Source: an uncultured Lachnospiraceae bacterium (GTDB taxonomy: Bacteria > Bacillota > Clostridia > Lachnospirales > Lachnospiraceae). Taken from it: a DNA stretch of 28,808 nt. This document shows positions 1 through 7,596 of this stretch, piece after piece. Within the stretch, counting starts at the first letter, position 1. Every line of letters begins with the position of its first letter. Position numbers and translations under genes: made by a program. The DNA is taken from the NCBI GenBank assembly GCA_934371505.1, contig CAKRNW010000016.1:1-28808 (forward strand). The letters are read 5' to 3'. The notes under the pieces were generated by a model. The model ran no database searches and had not been told where the DNA came from. It was given only the letters and a program-made list of their open reading frames with translations.

Positions 1-6
1 CCGCCA

Positions 7-176
7 TAACGTGGAACCGCCCGCGCGAGGGATTCCATTTGCAATCTGGGACTGTTGGAAAACGTTGGTACTTAGATGCGGTATTTTCGCATCTTATGTA
101 CCACTACGTTTTTCATCAAGCGAGAGCGCGTCCTCAGATTGTGAAGGAATCCCGACACAGCGGGCGATTAACGTTA
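7..176 (-). repeat. 170-base imperfect palindrome after malQ
   Basis: The stretch folds into one long hairpin of nested stems. The arms are TAACGT 7-12 with 171-176, CGCCCGC 18-24 with 160-166, GGGATTCC 29-36 with 146-153, CAATCTG 42-48 with 135-141, GGAC 49-52 with 130-133, AAAACGT 59-65 with 106-112, TGGTAC 66-71 with 98-103, and AGATGCG 74-80 with 88-94 around a 7-base loop. That is about 52 base pairs separated by small internal loops. The outer arm touches the malQ stop codon. No long T-tract is visible beyond the left arm, so it is not a plain intrinsic terminator. It could be a MITE-like or REP-like element, a structured RNA, or an mRNA-stabilising 3' end. No protein gene is supported in positions 1-176. 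Confidence 0.7.
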
Positions 177-1658
177 CTACAATCTTCCGTAAATCTCCGT
201 CATCCGGTGAATCTGCTGTGCCAGCTGAGTAGTAAATGCCTCTCTATCCATTCTCCATGTCCAGTTTCCACCTAGGGTAGAGGGCGTATTGATACGCGCC
301 TTCTCATCCAGACACAGGTAATCCTGCATGGGAATGACGCATAAATCTGCCACACTGCTCATGGCAAGGGTGATGAAGTTCCAGGATAAGCTGTCCTCAT
401 CCAGGGCATCCACATGCATATACTCTTTGGCAAAAGCACGGCAGTCCGGGCGGATTTCGTGATACCAGCCACGGGTGGTGGTGTTATCATGGGTTCCCGT
501 GTAAACCACACAGTTGCGGGGATAGGTGTGGGGCAGATAGTTGCTTGGCTCTCTGGAATCGAAAGCAAACTGCAGCACCTTCATGCCCGGATAACCGGAA
601 TCCACCAGAAGCTGTCTCACAGAATCGGTGAGGAATCCTAAATCCTCAGCGATAATTCTCAAATCACCCAGCTTTTCTTTCACCGTGCCAAACAAATCCA
701 TTCCAGGGCCCGGCATCCATTTACCGAACTCTGCGGTTTTGTCCCCGTAGGGAATTGCATAATATTCATCAAAACCACGGAAATGGTCGATTCTTACCAC
801 ATCATATAAGGAAAAGCAATGGGCAATTCTCTTTAACCACCAGGCATAACCGGTCTGTTTATGGTACTCCCAGTTAAATAAAGGGTTCCCCCACAGCTGG
901 CCGGTAGCAGAAAAGGCATCGGGAGGACATCCTGCCACTCCGGTGGGAAGATTATCCTCTCCAATCTGAAATAGCTTCGGGTCTGCCCAGGTATCTGCAC
1001 TGTCAAAGGCTACATAGATGGGGATATCTCCGATAATCTCCACGCCCTGCTTGTTGGCATAAGCGTGCAGCTTGTCCCACTGTTTGCGGAACTCATACTG
1101 CTGGAAACGATAGAAGTCGATTTCCTCCTTAAAGGTTTCCTTTGCCTCTGCAAGAGCTTTGGGCTCTCTGTTTCTGTATTCATCCTTCCACTCAATGTAG
1201 CTGACATTTCCCTGATTGGTTTTGATTGCCATGTACAGGCAGTAGTCTGTCAGCCAGTCTTCATTGTCTGCCAGAAATTTCTCATAGCCGGCATCCGGTG
1301 TAAACCGCCGGAACGCCTGACGCAGCAGTTCGAAACGATGCTGATACAGCCATTCATAATCAATAGAGTTGTCCTCCACCGTCTCTGCCGGCATACTATC
1401 CTCGCATTCATGGATCATCAGCAATCCCTCGTCCACCAGTGTCTCCGGGTCGATAAAATAGGGATTTCCTGCAAAAGTGGAAAAAGACTGGTAGGGTGAA
1501 TCACCATAGCCGGTGGGCCCCAGTGGCAGAATCTGCCACTTCTTCTGTCCTGCCTCTTTCAGCAGATCCACAAATTCATAAGCTTCTTTGGAGAAGCACC
1601 CAATTCCGTACCTGGACGGCAGGGAAAAAATGGGCATTAAGATACCGCTTTCTCTCAT
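177..1658 (-). CDS. malQ: 4-alpha-glucanotransferase (amylomaltase)
   Basis: A GH77 disproportionating enzyme of 493 residues, the usual bacterial length. It transfers alpha-1,4-glucan segments between maltodextrins in the cytoplasm, releasing glucose and making longer chains for the phosphorylase. The catalytic residues are visible: nucleophile D291 in RIDHFRG, acid/base E338 in RIIAEDLGF and D391 in YTGTHDN. I chose the ATG at 1658 because MRESGILMPI matches the conserved start of the family; the in-frame TTG at 1670 sits directly against the AAAGG ribosome-binding site. It is the last gene of the maltodextrin operon, 18 bases after glgP, and its stop codon abuts the long palindrome at 7-176. 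Confidence 0.96.
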   Translation of the reverse strand: MRESGILMPIFSLPSRYGIGCFSKEAYEFVDLLKEAGQKKWQILPLGPTGYGDSPYQSFSTFAGNPYFIDPETLVDEGLLMIHECEDSMPAETVEDNSIDYEWLYQHRFELLRQAFRRFTPDAGYEKFLADNEDWLTDYCLYMAIKTNQGNVSYIEWKDEYRNREPKALAEAKETFKEEIDFYRFQQYEFRKQWDKLHAYANKQGVEIIGDIPIYVAFDSADTWADPKLFQIGEDNLPTGVAGCPPDAFSATGQLWGNPLFNWEYHKQTGYAWWLKRIAHCFSLYDVVRIDHFRGFDEYYAIPYGDKTAEFGKWMPGPGMDLFGTVKEKLGDLRIIAEDLGFLTDSVRQLLVDSGYPGMKVLQFAFDSREPSNYLPHTYPRNCVVYTGTHDNTTTRGWYHEIRPDCRAFAKEYMHVDALDEDSLSWNFITLAMSSVADLCVIPMQDYLCLDEKARINTPSTLGGNWTWRMDREAFTTQLAQQIHRMTEIYGRL

Positions 1659-1676
1659 AGTGATAACCAACCTTTC

Positions 1677-3935
1677 TTATACGTGCCAGATATCCCGGTT
1701 GTATTCTGCAATCGTTCTATCGGATGAAAAATATCCGGATTTTGCAATATTCACGATCATCTTGGTTGCAAAGCTGCTTCTGTCCTCGTATGCCTTGTAA
1801 GCTTCTTCCTTCTTTGCAAGGTAGGCGCGGAAATCCAAAAGAGTCATAAACCAGTCTTTGTTCAAAAGCTCATTCTGTAATCTTGTGAGATTTTCTTCCT
1901 GGCCAATCTTCAACATTTCCTCGGAAGTAATAAAGTCTACTGCCTCTTTTACTACCGGGTCTTTCTCATAGATATCTTTGGACACATAATCTGCTTTTTC
2001 GTAATGGCCAATAACTTCCTCACTGGATGCACCGAAAATAAAGATATTGTCGTCACCCACCAGTTCGTGGATCTCCACGTTTGCGCCATCCTCTGTTCCC
2101 AGAGTCAGTGCGCCGTTTAACATAAACTTCATGTTGCCGGTACCGCTTGCCTCCTTGGATGCCAGTGAAATCTGCTCGGAAAGATCCGTTGCGGGAATCA
2201 GCTTTTCTGCCTTTGTCACATTGTAGTTCTCTACCATGACAACGGCGAGATAAGGACTTACCTCCGGGTCGTTATTTACCAGTTCCTGTAAACATAATAT
2301 CAGATGAATGATGTCTTTTGCAATCACATACGCAGGAGCTGCCTTTGCACCGAAAATGACGGTAATGGGTGTACTGGGCTTTTTGCCTGCCTTGATTTCC
2401 AGATATTTGTGAATGACATACAGGGCATTCATCTGCTGTCTCTTGTACTCATGGAGACGCTTAATCTGGGTGTCGAAAATGCTTTCGGGATTTAAGGTAA
2501 TGCCCTGGGTTTCTCTCAGGTAATCACATAAATCCTGCTTGTTTTCCATTTTTACTTTAAGGAGCTGCTTTTTAAATGTCTCGTCATCCTTGAAAGCAAG
2601 GAGTTTGGAAAGTTTCGTGGCATCCTTGCGGTAATCGGTGCCAATGGTCTCATCCAACAGGGCTGCTAACCTGGGATCACAGTGTAACAGCCATCTGCGG
2701 AAAGTGATACCGTTAGTCTTGTTGTTGAATTTCTCCGGGTAAATCTCGTAAAAAGGATGCAGCTCGGTGTCCTTCAGAATCTCAGTGTGAAGGGATGCCA
2801 CGCCGTTTACGGAAAAACCATAATGGATATCAATGTGTGCCATGTGAACCACATCGTTTTTATCAATGATGACCACTCGCTCGTCATCGTATTTTCTTCT
2901 TACTTTATCGTCCAGAATCTCAATGATGGGAACTAACTGGGGAACCACCTTCTGTAAGTAGGTGATGGGCCATTTCTCCAGAGCCTCTGCCAGAATGGTG
3001 TGATTGGTGTACGCACAGGTTTTGGAAACAATGTCAATCGCCTCATCCACGGAGATGCCACGCTCTGTCAACAGCCGGATCAGCTCCGGGATAATCATGG
3101 TAGGATGAGTATCGTTGATCTGGATAACAGCATAGTCATAGAGGTCATGGAGGTTGGAGCCTCTCTTCATACTCTCGTCCAGAATCAGCTGCGCACCGCT
3201 GCTTACCATGAAATACTGCTGATAAATACGGAGCTGTCTGCCTTCCTCATCAGAATCATCCGGGTAGAGGAACAGGGTCAGGTTCTTCGCAATGTCGGTT
3301 TTGTCAAAGGTGATGCCATCCTTGACGATGGATTCATCTACAGTGTCCACATCAAAGAGATGGAGTTTATTAGTTCTGTTTTCATAGCCGGTTACATCAA
3401 TGTCATACATCCTGGCCTGGAGGGTCAGATTGCCAAAGGTAACAGGATAGGACACTCCGGTGGGAGTGAGCCAGTTCTGCTTTTCCATCCAGGGATTAGG
3501 TGTTTCTTTCTGCAGTTCTTTTTCAAATTCCTGTTTGAACAGTCCCAAATGGTAGTTGAGACCAATACCGTCACCGGGTAAGCCAAGGCTTGCCATGGAA
3601 TCCAGGAAGCAGGCTGCCAGTCTGCCCAGACCGCCATTTCCCAGAGAAGGTTCCGGCTCGATTTCTTCAATAGCTGCCAGATTTCTGCCATTTTCTTTCA
3701 GCAGTGTCTTTACCTCGTCATAGATGCCAAGGTTAATCATGTTATTAGAAAGAAGTTTACCGATGAGAAACTCTGCCGACACGTAGTAAATCTTCTTTTT
3801 ACTTTCGGAAGCCTTTGTGGTTCTCTCTTCTGCCATCTCCTTCACGATGATGAGCAGTGCCTCATAAATCTCTCTGTCGGATGCTTCGTTGATTGCTTTG
3901 CCTAATTTGTTTTCTAATAGCGCGTTCATTGCCAT
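1677..3935 (-). CDS. glgP: Glycogen/maltodextrin phosphorylase
   Basis: A GT35 alpha-glucan phosphorylase of 752 residues, a little shorter than the usual 790-830. It releases glucose-1-phosphate from the non-reducing ends of alpha-1,4-glucans using pyridoxal phosphate. Family signatures are EPSLGNGGLGRLAACF near residues 95-110, NDTHPTM near 274-280, KRLHEYKRQQ near 492-501, and the cofactor site EASGTGNMKF with K603 as the expected Schiff-base lysine. The ATG at 3935 follows AAGGAG at good spacing. It lies between the transporter permeases and malQ, which points to use of imported maltodextrin; a role on internal glycogen is also possible. The sequence cannot separate GlgP from MalP. Confidence 0.95.
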   Translation of the reverse strand: MAMNALLENKLGKAINEASDREIYEALLIIVKEMAEERTTKASESKKKIYYVSAEFLIGKLLSNNMINLGIYDEVKTLLKENGRNLAAIEEIEPEPSLGNGGLGRLAACFLDSMASLGLPGDGIGLNYHLGLFKQEFEKELQKETPNPWMEKQNWLTPTGVSYPVTFGNLTLQARMYDIDVTGYENRTNKLHLFDVDTVDESIVKDGITFDKTDIAKNLTLFLYPDDSDEEGRQLRIYQQYFMVSSGAQLILDESMKRGSNLHDLYDYAVIQINDTHPTMIIPELIRLLTERGISVDEAIDIVSKTCAYTNHTILAEALEKWPITYLQKVVPQLVPIIEILDDKVRRKYDDERVVIIDKNDVVHMAHIDIHYGFSVNGVASLHTEILKDTELHPFYEIYPEKFNNKTNGITFRRWLLHCDPRLAALLDETIGTDYRKDATKLSKLLAFKDDETFKKQLLKVKMENKQDLCDYLRETQGITLNPESIFDTQIKRLHEYKRQQMNALYVIHKYLEIKAGKKPSTPITVIFGAKAAPAYVIAKDIIHLILCLQELVNNDPEVSPYLAVVMVENYNVTKAEKLIPATDLSEQISLASKEASGTGNMKFMLNGALTLGTEDGANVEIHELVGDDNIFIFGASSEEVIGHYEKADYVSKDIYEKDPVVKEAVDFITSEEMLKIGQEENLTRLQNELLNKDWFMTLLDFRAYLAKKEEAYKAYEDRSSFATKMIVNIAKSGYFSSDRTIAEYNRDIWHV

Positions 3936-3959
3936 TTGGGTATTCTCCTTATTTTGTGC

Positions 3960-4802
3960 TTAGCCTTTTACTGCGCCGGCTGCCACACCTTTGATAATAT
4001 ATTTCTGTCCTGCCAGGTATACAATAATGATGGGAATAATGGTTAACATAATGCTTGCCATCATGGGACCCATTTCTACTTTTCCGTAACTTCCGCGGAA
4101 GTACTGGATCAGCATGGGAATGGTTTTATATTTTTTGATATCCAATACCAGTGTGGGCAGCAGGTAGTCATTCCATACCCACATAGCTTCCAGAATACCT
4201 ACGGAAATCATGGTCGGTGCCAACATATGCACATCAATCTTAAAAAATGTCTGAATAGGGCTGCAGCCATCAATCAGCGCGGCCTCTTCCACTTCCACGG
4301 GAATGGATTTCATAAAGCCGCAGAACATGAATACGGCAAGTCCTGCACCGAAACCGAGATAAATCACCCAGATATTCCAGGGAGTGTTCAGATGTAATCT
4401 GTCTGCGGTCTGAGACAGAGTAAACATAACCATCTGGAAAGGTACCACCATGGAAAAAGCAAATAAAAAGTATAAAGCCTGGGATAACATACCCTTCACA
4501 CGGGAAATGTACCATGCACACATGGAGCAAAACAGTAAGATTGCTGCCACGGAGGAAACCGTAATAAATAAACTGTAGCAGAAACTGCTCAGAAAGCCTT
4601 TGGACTCAATGGCATTCAAATAGTTGGAAAGTCCTGCAAACGTATCAGCAGCGGGAAGCTTAAATACGGTGCCGGTGCTGATTGCAGACTCCTGTTTTAA
4701 GGAGTTAATCAGAATCATGAATGCCGGATAAATCCAGAGCAGGGAGAGGATTGTCAGAATAACGATCCAGATGATATCTCCAACTTTTGTTTTCTTTTTC
4801 AT
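3960..4802 (-). CDS. MalG-type sugar ABC transporter permease
   Basis: An integral membrane permease of 280 residues with about six hydrophobic segments. The first is near residues 9-33. The EAA loop that contacts the ATPase is near residues 170-190 (EEAALIDGCSPIQTFF). It belongs to the carbohydrate-uptake type 1 permeases and should pair with the upstream MalF-type subunit. Its ATG overlaps the last base of that gene's TAA (TAATG) and follows a strong AAGGAGG site, so translation is probably coupled. The glgP and malQ genes downstream make maltodextrin the likely substrate. No ATPase gene is nearby, so a shared MsmK-like ATPase encoded elsewhere is inferred. Confidence 0.92.
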   Translation of the reverse strand: MKKKTKVGDIIWIVILTILSLLWIYPAFMILINSLKQESAISTGTVFKLPAADTFAGLSNYLNAIESKGFLSSFCYSLFITVSSVAAILLFCSMCAWYISRVKGMLSQALYFLFAFSMVVPFQMVMFTLSQTADRLHLNTPWNIWVIYLGFGAGLAVFMFCGFMKSIPVEVEEAALIDGCSPIQTFFKIDVHMLAPTMISVGILEAMWVWNDYLLPTLVLDIKKYKTIPMLIQYFRGSYGKVEMGPMMASIMLTIIPIIIVYLAGQKYIIKGVAAGAVKG

Positions 4803-5653
4803 TACTGCTGTACCTCCTTAGACCTTGTTGCCTTCAACTGAATCATGGAAATTGCGATAACCAGTACGCAGAAGATGACTGCCTTCGCCTGTCCATAACC
4901 TTTCCACTGCATTCCTGCACGGGAGTAGAAGGTGTTATAGATATTCATTGCCATCATTTCTGTTGCGTGGTTTGGTTCGCCACCGGTCAGAGCCAGGTTC
5001 TGGTCGAAGAGCTTGAAGGAGTTGGTCAATGTCAGGAATACACAAACGGTAATAGAGGACATAACCATGGGAATCTTTACCTTCAGGAGAATCTGCCATT
5101 TGGTGGCACCATCGATTTCCGCCGCTTCTGTGAGGGAATCCGGCACACTCTGCAGACCTGCAATATAAATAATCATCATATATCCAATCTGCTGCCAGCA
5201 CATGAGAATAATCATGCCCCAGTAACCTGCGGAGGAGTTCAACGCCAGCAGAGGTTTTTCTACAATAGTCAGTACGCAGTTAATCAGAATCTGCCAGATA
5301 TAACCGAGTACGATACCGCCGATTAAGTTCGGCATAAAAAATACGGTTCTGAAAATATTGGTTCCTTTCAGCTGCTGGGTCAGAAGCACTGCCAGTGCGA
5401 AAGCCAGAATGTTGATGGATAAAATCGATACGACTGCAAACAGTACGGTAAAAATAAAGGAATGACCAAATGTCGTATCAGTAAATGCTGCTTTGTAGTT
5501 TGTAAGTCCCACCCAGGTTGCATTGCTTACTGTGGTAAACTGACAGAAAGATAAATACAGACCCTGTATAAAGGGAACAATAAATCCGATGGTAAATGCA
5601 ATTAATGTGGGAAGAATAAAAATCGGTGCGCTTTTCTTTAATGCCTTCTCCAT
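4802..5653 (-). CDS. MalF-type sugar ABC transporter permease
   Basis: A membrane permease of 283 residues, the short MalF form common in Bacillota, which lacks the large periplasmic loop of the enteric protein. Hydrophobic segments begin at residues 10-33, and the EAA loop is near 175-195 (TEAAEIDGATKWQILLKVKIP). The ATG at 5653 follows a clear GGAGG site. It is the first gene after a 378-base gap from the binding protein. That gap holds a terminator and a run of hairpins, so the permease is probably made in smaller amounts than the binding protein. Maltodextrin as substrate is inferred from glgP and malQ downstream. Confidence 0.92.
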   Translation of the reverse strand: MEKALKKSAPIFILPTLIAFTIGFIVPFIQGLYLSFCQFTTVSNATWVGLTNYKAAFTDTTFGHSFIFTVLFAVVSILSINILAFALAVLLTQQLKGTNIFRTVFFMPNLIGGIVLGYIWQILINCVLTIVEKPLLALNSSAGYWGMIILMCWQQIGYMMIIYIAGLQSVPDSLTEAAEIDGATKWQILLKVKIPMVMSSITVCVFLTLTNSFKLFDQNLALTGGEPNHATEMMAMNIYNTFYSRAGMQWKGYGQAKAVIFCVLVIAISMIQLKATRSKEVQQ

Positions 5654-5673
5654 AAAATACCTCCATTAAATTG

Positions 5674-5957
5674 ACTCCGGTTTACGGAGTTCTCCTGCCT
5701 GATAAGAGTTACCTATCAGAAAATAAAAGAATCCTGCTCGCAGGATTCTCCGCCTGCGGCGGGTCGCTTCTGCGACATACTTCCTAACCGCCGCAGTGCG
5801 ATCCTCGCGGAGCGTTTTCTGTGATAGGAATTTCCTATCACAGAACAAAGAGTCGCTTGCCGACTCTTTGTGCGCGCGGTATGCGCAGCATCAACTTCTT
5901 CTCCGCGAGCTGCGCATCCACGCGGAGCGTCTTGATTGCATAACTATGCAATCAAGA
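5674..5957. repeat. Array of tandem hairpins between malE-like and malF-like genes
   Basis: This stretch is almost entirely inverted repeats. Stems are at 5674-5690 (ACTCCG), 5699-5719 (CTGATA), 5728-5749 (AGAATCCTGC, 10 bp), 5754-5796 (CTGCGGCGG, enclosing GTCGC/GCGAC at 5763-5776), 5817-5845 (TTCTGTGATAGGAA, 14 bp with a 1-base centre), 5845-5871 (ACAAAGAGTCG, 11 bp), 5881-5917 (ATGCGCAGC), 5901-5927 (CTCCGCG, overlapping the previous one) and 5930-5957 (TCTTGATTGCATA, 13 bp). The segments starting CCTATCA at 5712 and 5833 resemble each other and flank a GC-rich core. A short open frame crosses 5666-5848 but has no ribosome-binding site, and I do not call it a gene. The stretch is probably a composite intergenic repeat element that also insulates or tunes the permease genes. 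Confidence 0.75.
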
Positions 5958-5991
5958 AAAACGGGCAGGCAGAGCATGCCTGCCCGTTTTT
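5957..5991 (-). terminator. Intrinsic terminator after the maltodextrin-binding protein
   Basis: A perfect 15-bp stem, AAAAACGGGCAGGCA at 5957-5971 paired with 5977-5991 around a 5-base loop. The A-tract and T-tract make it usable on both strands. It lies 40 bases after the binding-protein stop codon. Partial read-through would let the permease genes be transcribed at a lower level. Confidence 0.88.
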
Positions 5992-6031
5992 ATGTCACGC
6001 CCTCGGCGCAAGTTTGTTTAGTCCGTTTGTA

Positions 6032-7417
6032 CTACTGAGGATTAGCCAGCTTATACTCAGTCGCCCATCCGTCTACGAATGCGCTTACAACTGCTGCCCA
6101 GTTATCATCAGTCTCATCTGCTGCATAAGCAGTCAGAGCAGAACCAACGCCGTTTTTCCACTCCTCAGAAGGCATTGTGGTAAAGTTCCATGATACAGGA
6201 GTTTTACCTTCTTCGGTGTACTGTCTATCCTGTTTAACAAACAGGTTTGCAGACTCTTTTGCACCCTTGAAAGGAATTACGAATCCCATGTCATCAGCCA
6301 GACATGCGGTACCTTCGTCAGAAGTTACACACCAGTACAGGAAGTCCAGAGTAGCCTGGATGTCTTCAGGAGCTGCGGTCTTGTTTACACACCAGTAGTT
6401 CTCAGTACCTGTGCAAAGACCCTGATTAGCCTCGTCACCTACGCCAATGTAGATAGGAATCATAGCTAAATCATCATCAGAGAATTTGCCATCGCCAACC
6501 AGGTTAGCGTACTCCCAGGAACCATTCTGGAAGAATACAGCCTCTTTGTTTAAGAACTCGTTTCTGGAATCATCACCAGTCTTTGCAGCCAGGTCTTTAC
6601 CAGCGCAGGTGCTGTTGTTTACATATAAATCCCAGATGTTACGATAGTTGTCAAGGTAAGTACCTTTGATAGCGTCTGTAGAATTGATGCCATCCTCCTG
6701 GTACTCAAAGTAGATAGGCAGGTTTGCTAAATGGGTCTTGAAACGCCAGTCAGAAGAACCATCCATACCAGCGGAAGTGAATGCTGCGAAGCCAAGCTCG
6801 TCAGAACGGCTTGTGATGTCCTCAGCAACCTTCTTTAAGTCATCAAAGGATTTGATGTCATCTACGCTGTAACCAGCCTCTGCAAGTAAGGTCTTGTTGC
6901 AGATTAAACCATAGGACTCAATTACATAAGCGATACCAGCAACTGCGTCGCCATCTTTTAAAGCGTAACCTTCGCTGGTCAGCTCGCCGTATATTGCGGA
7001 ATCGGACAGATCATAGCAGAAGTCTTTCCAGTTAGCAAGACCTACGGGACCGTTTACCTGGAATAAGGTAGGAGCGCCGCTCTTGCCCATCTCACTCATC
7101 AGAGTGGTCTCATAGTTTCCGCTTGCTGCGGTAACTACTGTTACTTCCACACCGGTCTGCTCGCTGTAAGATTTAGCCAGTGCCTGCCACTGCTCATCCT
7201 GCTCGGGCTTAAAGTTCAGGTAGTATACAGAACCGCCTTCTGCACTTGCTGCGGTAGTTTCTGCTGCAGTAGTTTCTGCTGCAGTATCCTCGGTTGCAGC
7301 AGTGTTGTCACTGCCTGTTCCGGTGGTTGTGGTGTTGGAGCTTCCGCATCCTGCAAGAGTTCCAGCTACCATCATGGTTGCCATTCCAAGGGCAAGCCAA
7401 CGATTTACGTTTTTCAT
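6032..7417 (-). CDS. Maltodextrin-type ABC solute-binding lipoprotein
   Basis: A family 1 extracellular sugar-binding lipoprotein of 461 residues. The signal peptide ends in the lipobox LAGC with C24 as the lipidated residue. A linker rich in Thr, Ala and Glu (about 28-61) follows, then the two-lobed binding domain beginning near SVYYLNFKPEQDEQW. It would hold substrate outside the membrane and deliver it to the MalF/MalG-type permeases downstream. The ATG at 7417 has GGGAG seven bases upstream. It is the first gene of the operon, with its own terminator behind it. The substrate is inferred from glgP and malQ; motifs in the protein itself do not fix it. Confidence 0.92.
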   Translation of the reverse strand: MKNVNRWLALGMATMMVAGTLAGCGSSNTTTTGTGSDNTAATEDTAAETTAAETTAASAEGGSVYYLNFKPEQDEQWQALAKSYSEQTGVEVTVVTAASGNYETTLMSEMGKSGAPTLFQVNGPVGLANWKDFCYDLSDSAIYGELTSEGYALKDGDAVAGIAYVIESYGLICNKTLLAEAGYSVDDIKSFDDLKKVAEDITSRSDELGFAAFTSAGMDGSSDWRFKTHLANLPIYFEYQEDGINSTDAIKGTYLDNYRNIWDLYVNNSTCAGKDLAAKTGDDSRNEFLNKEAVFFQNGSWEYANLVGDGKFSDDDLAMIPIYIGVGDEANQGLCTGTENYWCVNKTAAPEDIQATLDFLYWCVTSDEGTACLADDMGFVIPFKGAKESANLFVKQDRQYTEEGKTPVSWNFTTMPSEEWKNGVGSALTAYAADETDDNWAAVVSAFVDGWATEYKLANPQ

Positions 7418-7513
7418 AGTTTACTCCCTCTTTCTTTGTTGTTAGCGTTGCTTTGTGTGTTTCACACGTTTTCATTGCTACGATGTCATAGTAACAGGAA
7501 ATACCGGGGAACT

Positions 7514-7541
7514 ATTATCAAATATTTAACTTAAAATACAA
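7514..7541 (-). promoter_or_regulatory. Possible promoter of the maltodextrin operon
   Basis: On the minus strand, TTGTAT (7536-7541) and GATAAT (7514-7519) are 16 bases apart. The -10 matches the consensus well and the -35 poorly. A small inverted repeat, GTGTG/CACAC at 7455-7467, lies between it and the start codon and could be an operator. Confidence 0.35.
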
Positions 7542-7574
7542 AAAATTAAACCTGGCGCACCAGGTTTAATTTTT
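7541..7574 (-). terminator. Intrinsic terminator after the chemoreceptor gene
   Basis: A perfect 15-bp stem, AAAAATTAAACCTGG at 7541-7555 paired with 7560-7574 around CGCA. It ends in a T-tract on the minus strand and lies 23 bases after the chemoreceptor stop codon. It separates that gene from the maltodextrin operon. Confidence 0.88.
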
Positions 7575-7596
7575 GTTACTGTTCTGTCTTCATAAT

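Noticed and set aside
7..176. Integron attC-like recombination site
   Set aside because: The palindrome starts TAAC and ends GTTA like an attC site, but the right end GTTACTA does not fit GTTRRRY, the left end CCATAAC does not fit RYYYAAC, and no integrase or cassette array is seen.
5666..5848. Arg-rich 60-codon open frame between the maltodextrin genes
   Set aside because: It starts with TTG, has no ribosome-binding site and is made wholly of inverted-repeat DNA, so it looks like a by-product of the repeat.
7455..7490. Catabolite-repression (cre) site upstream of the maltodextrin operon
   Set aside because: The closest match, TGAAAACGTGTGAA on the minus strand, misses about three conserved positions of the cre consensus.
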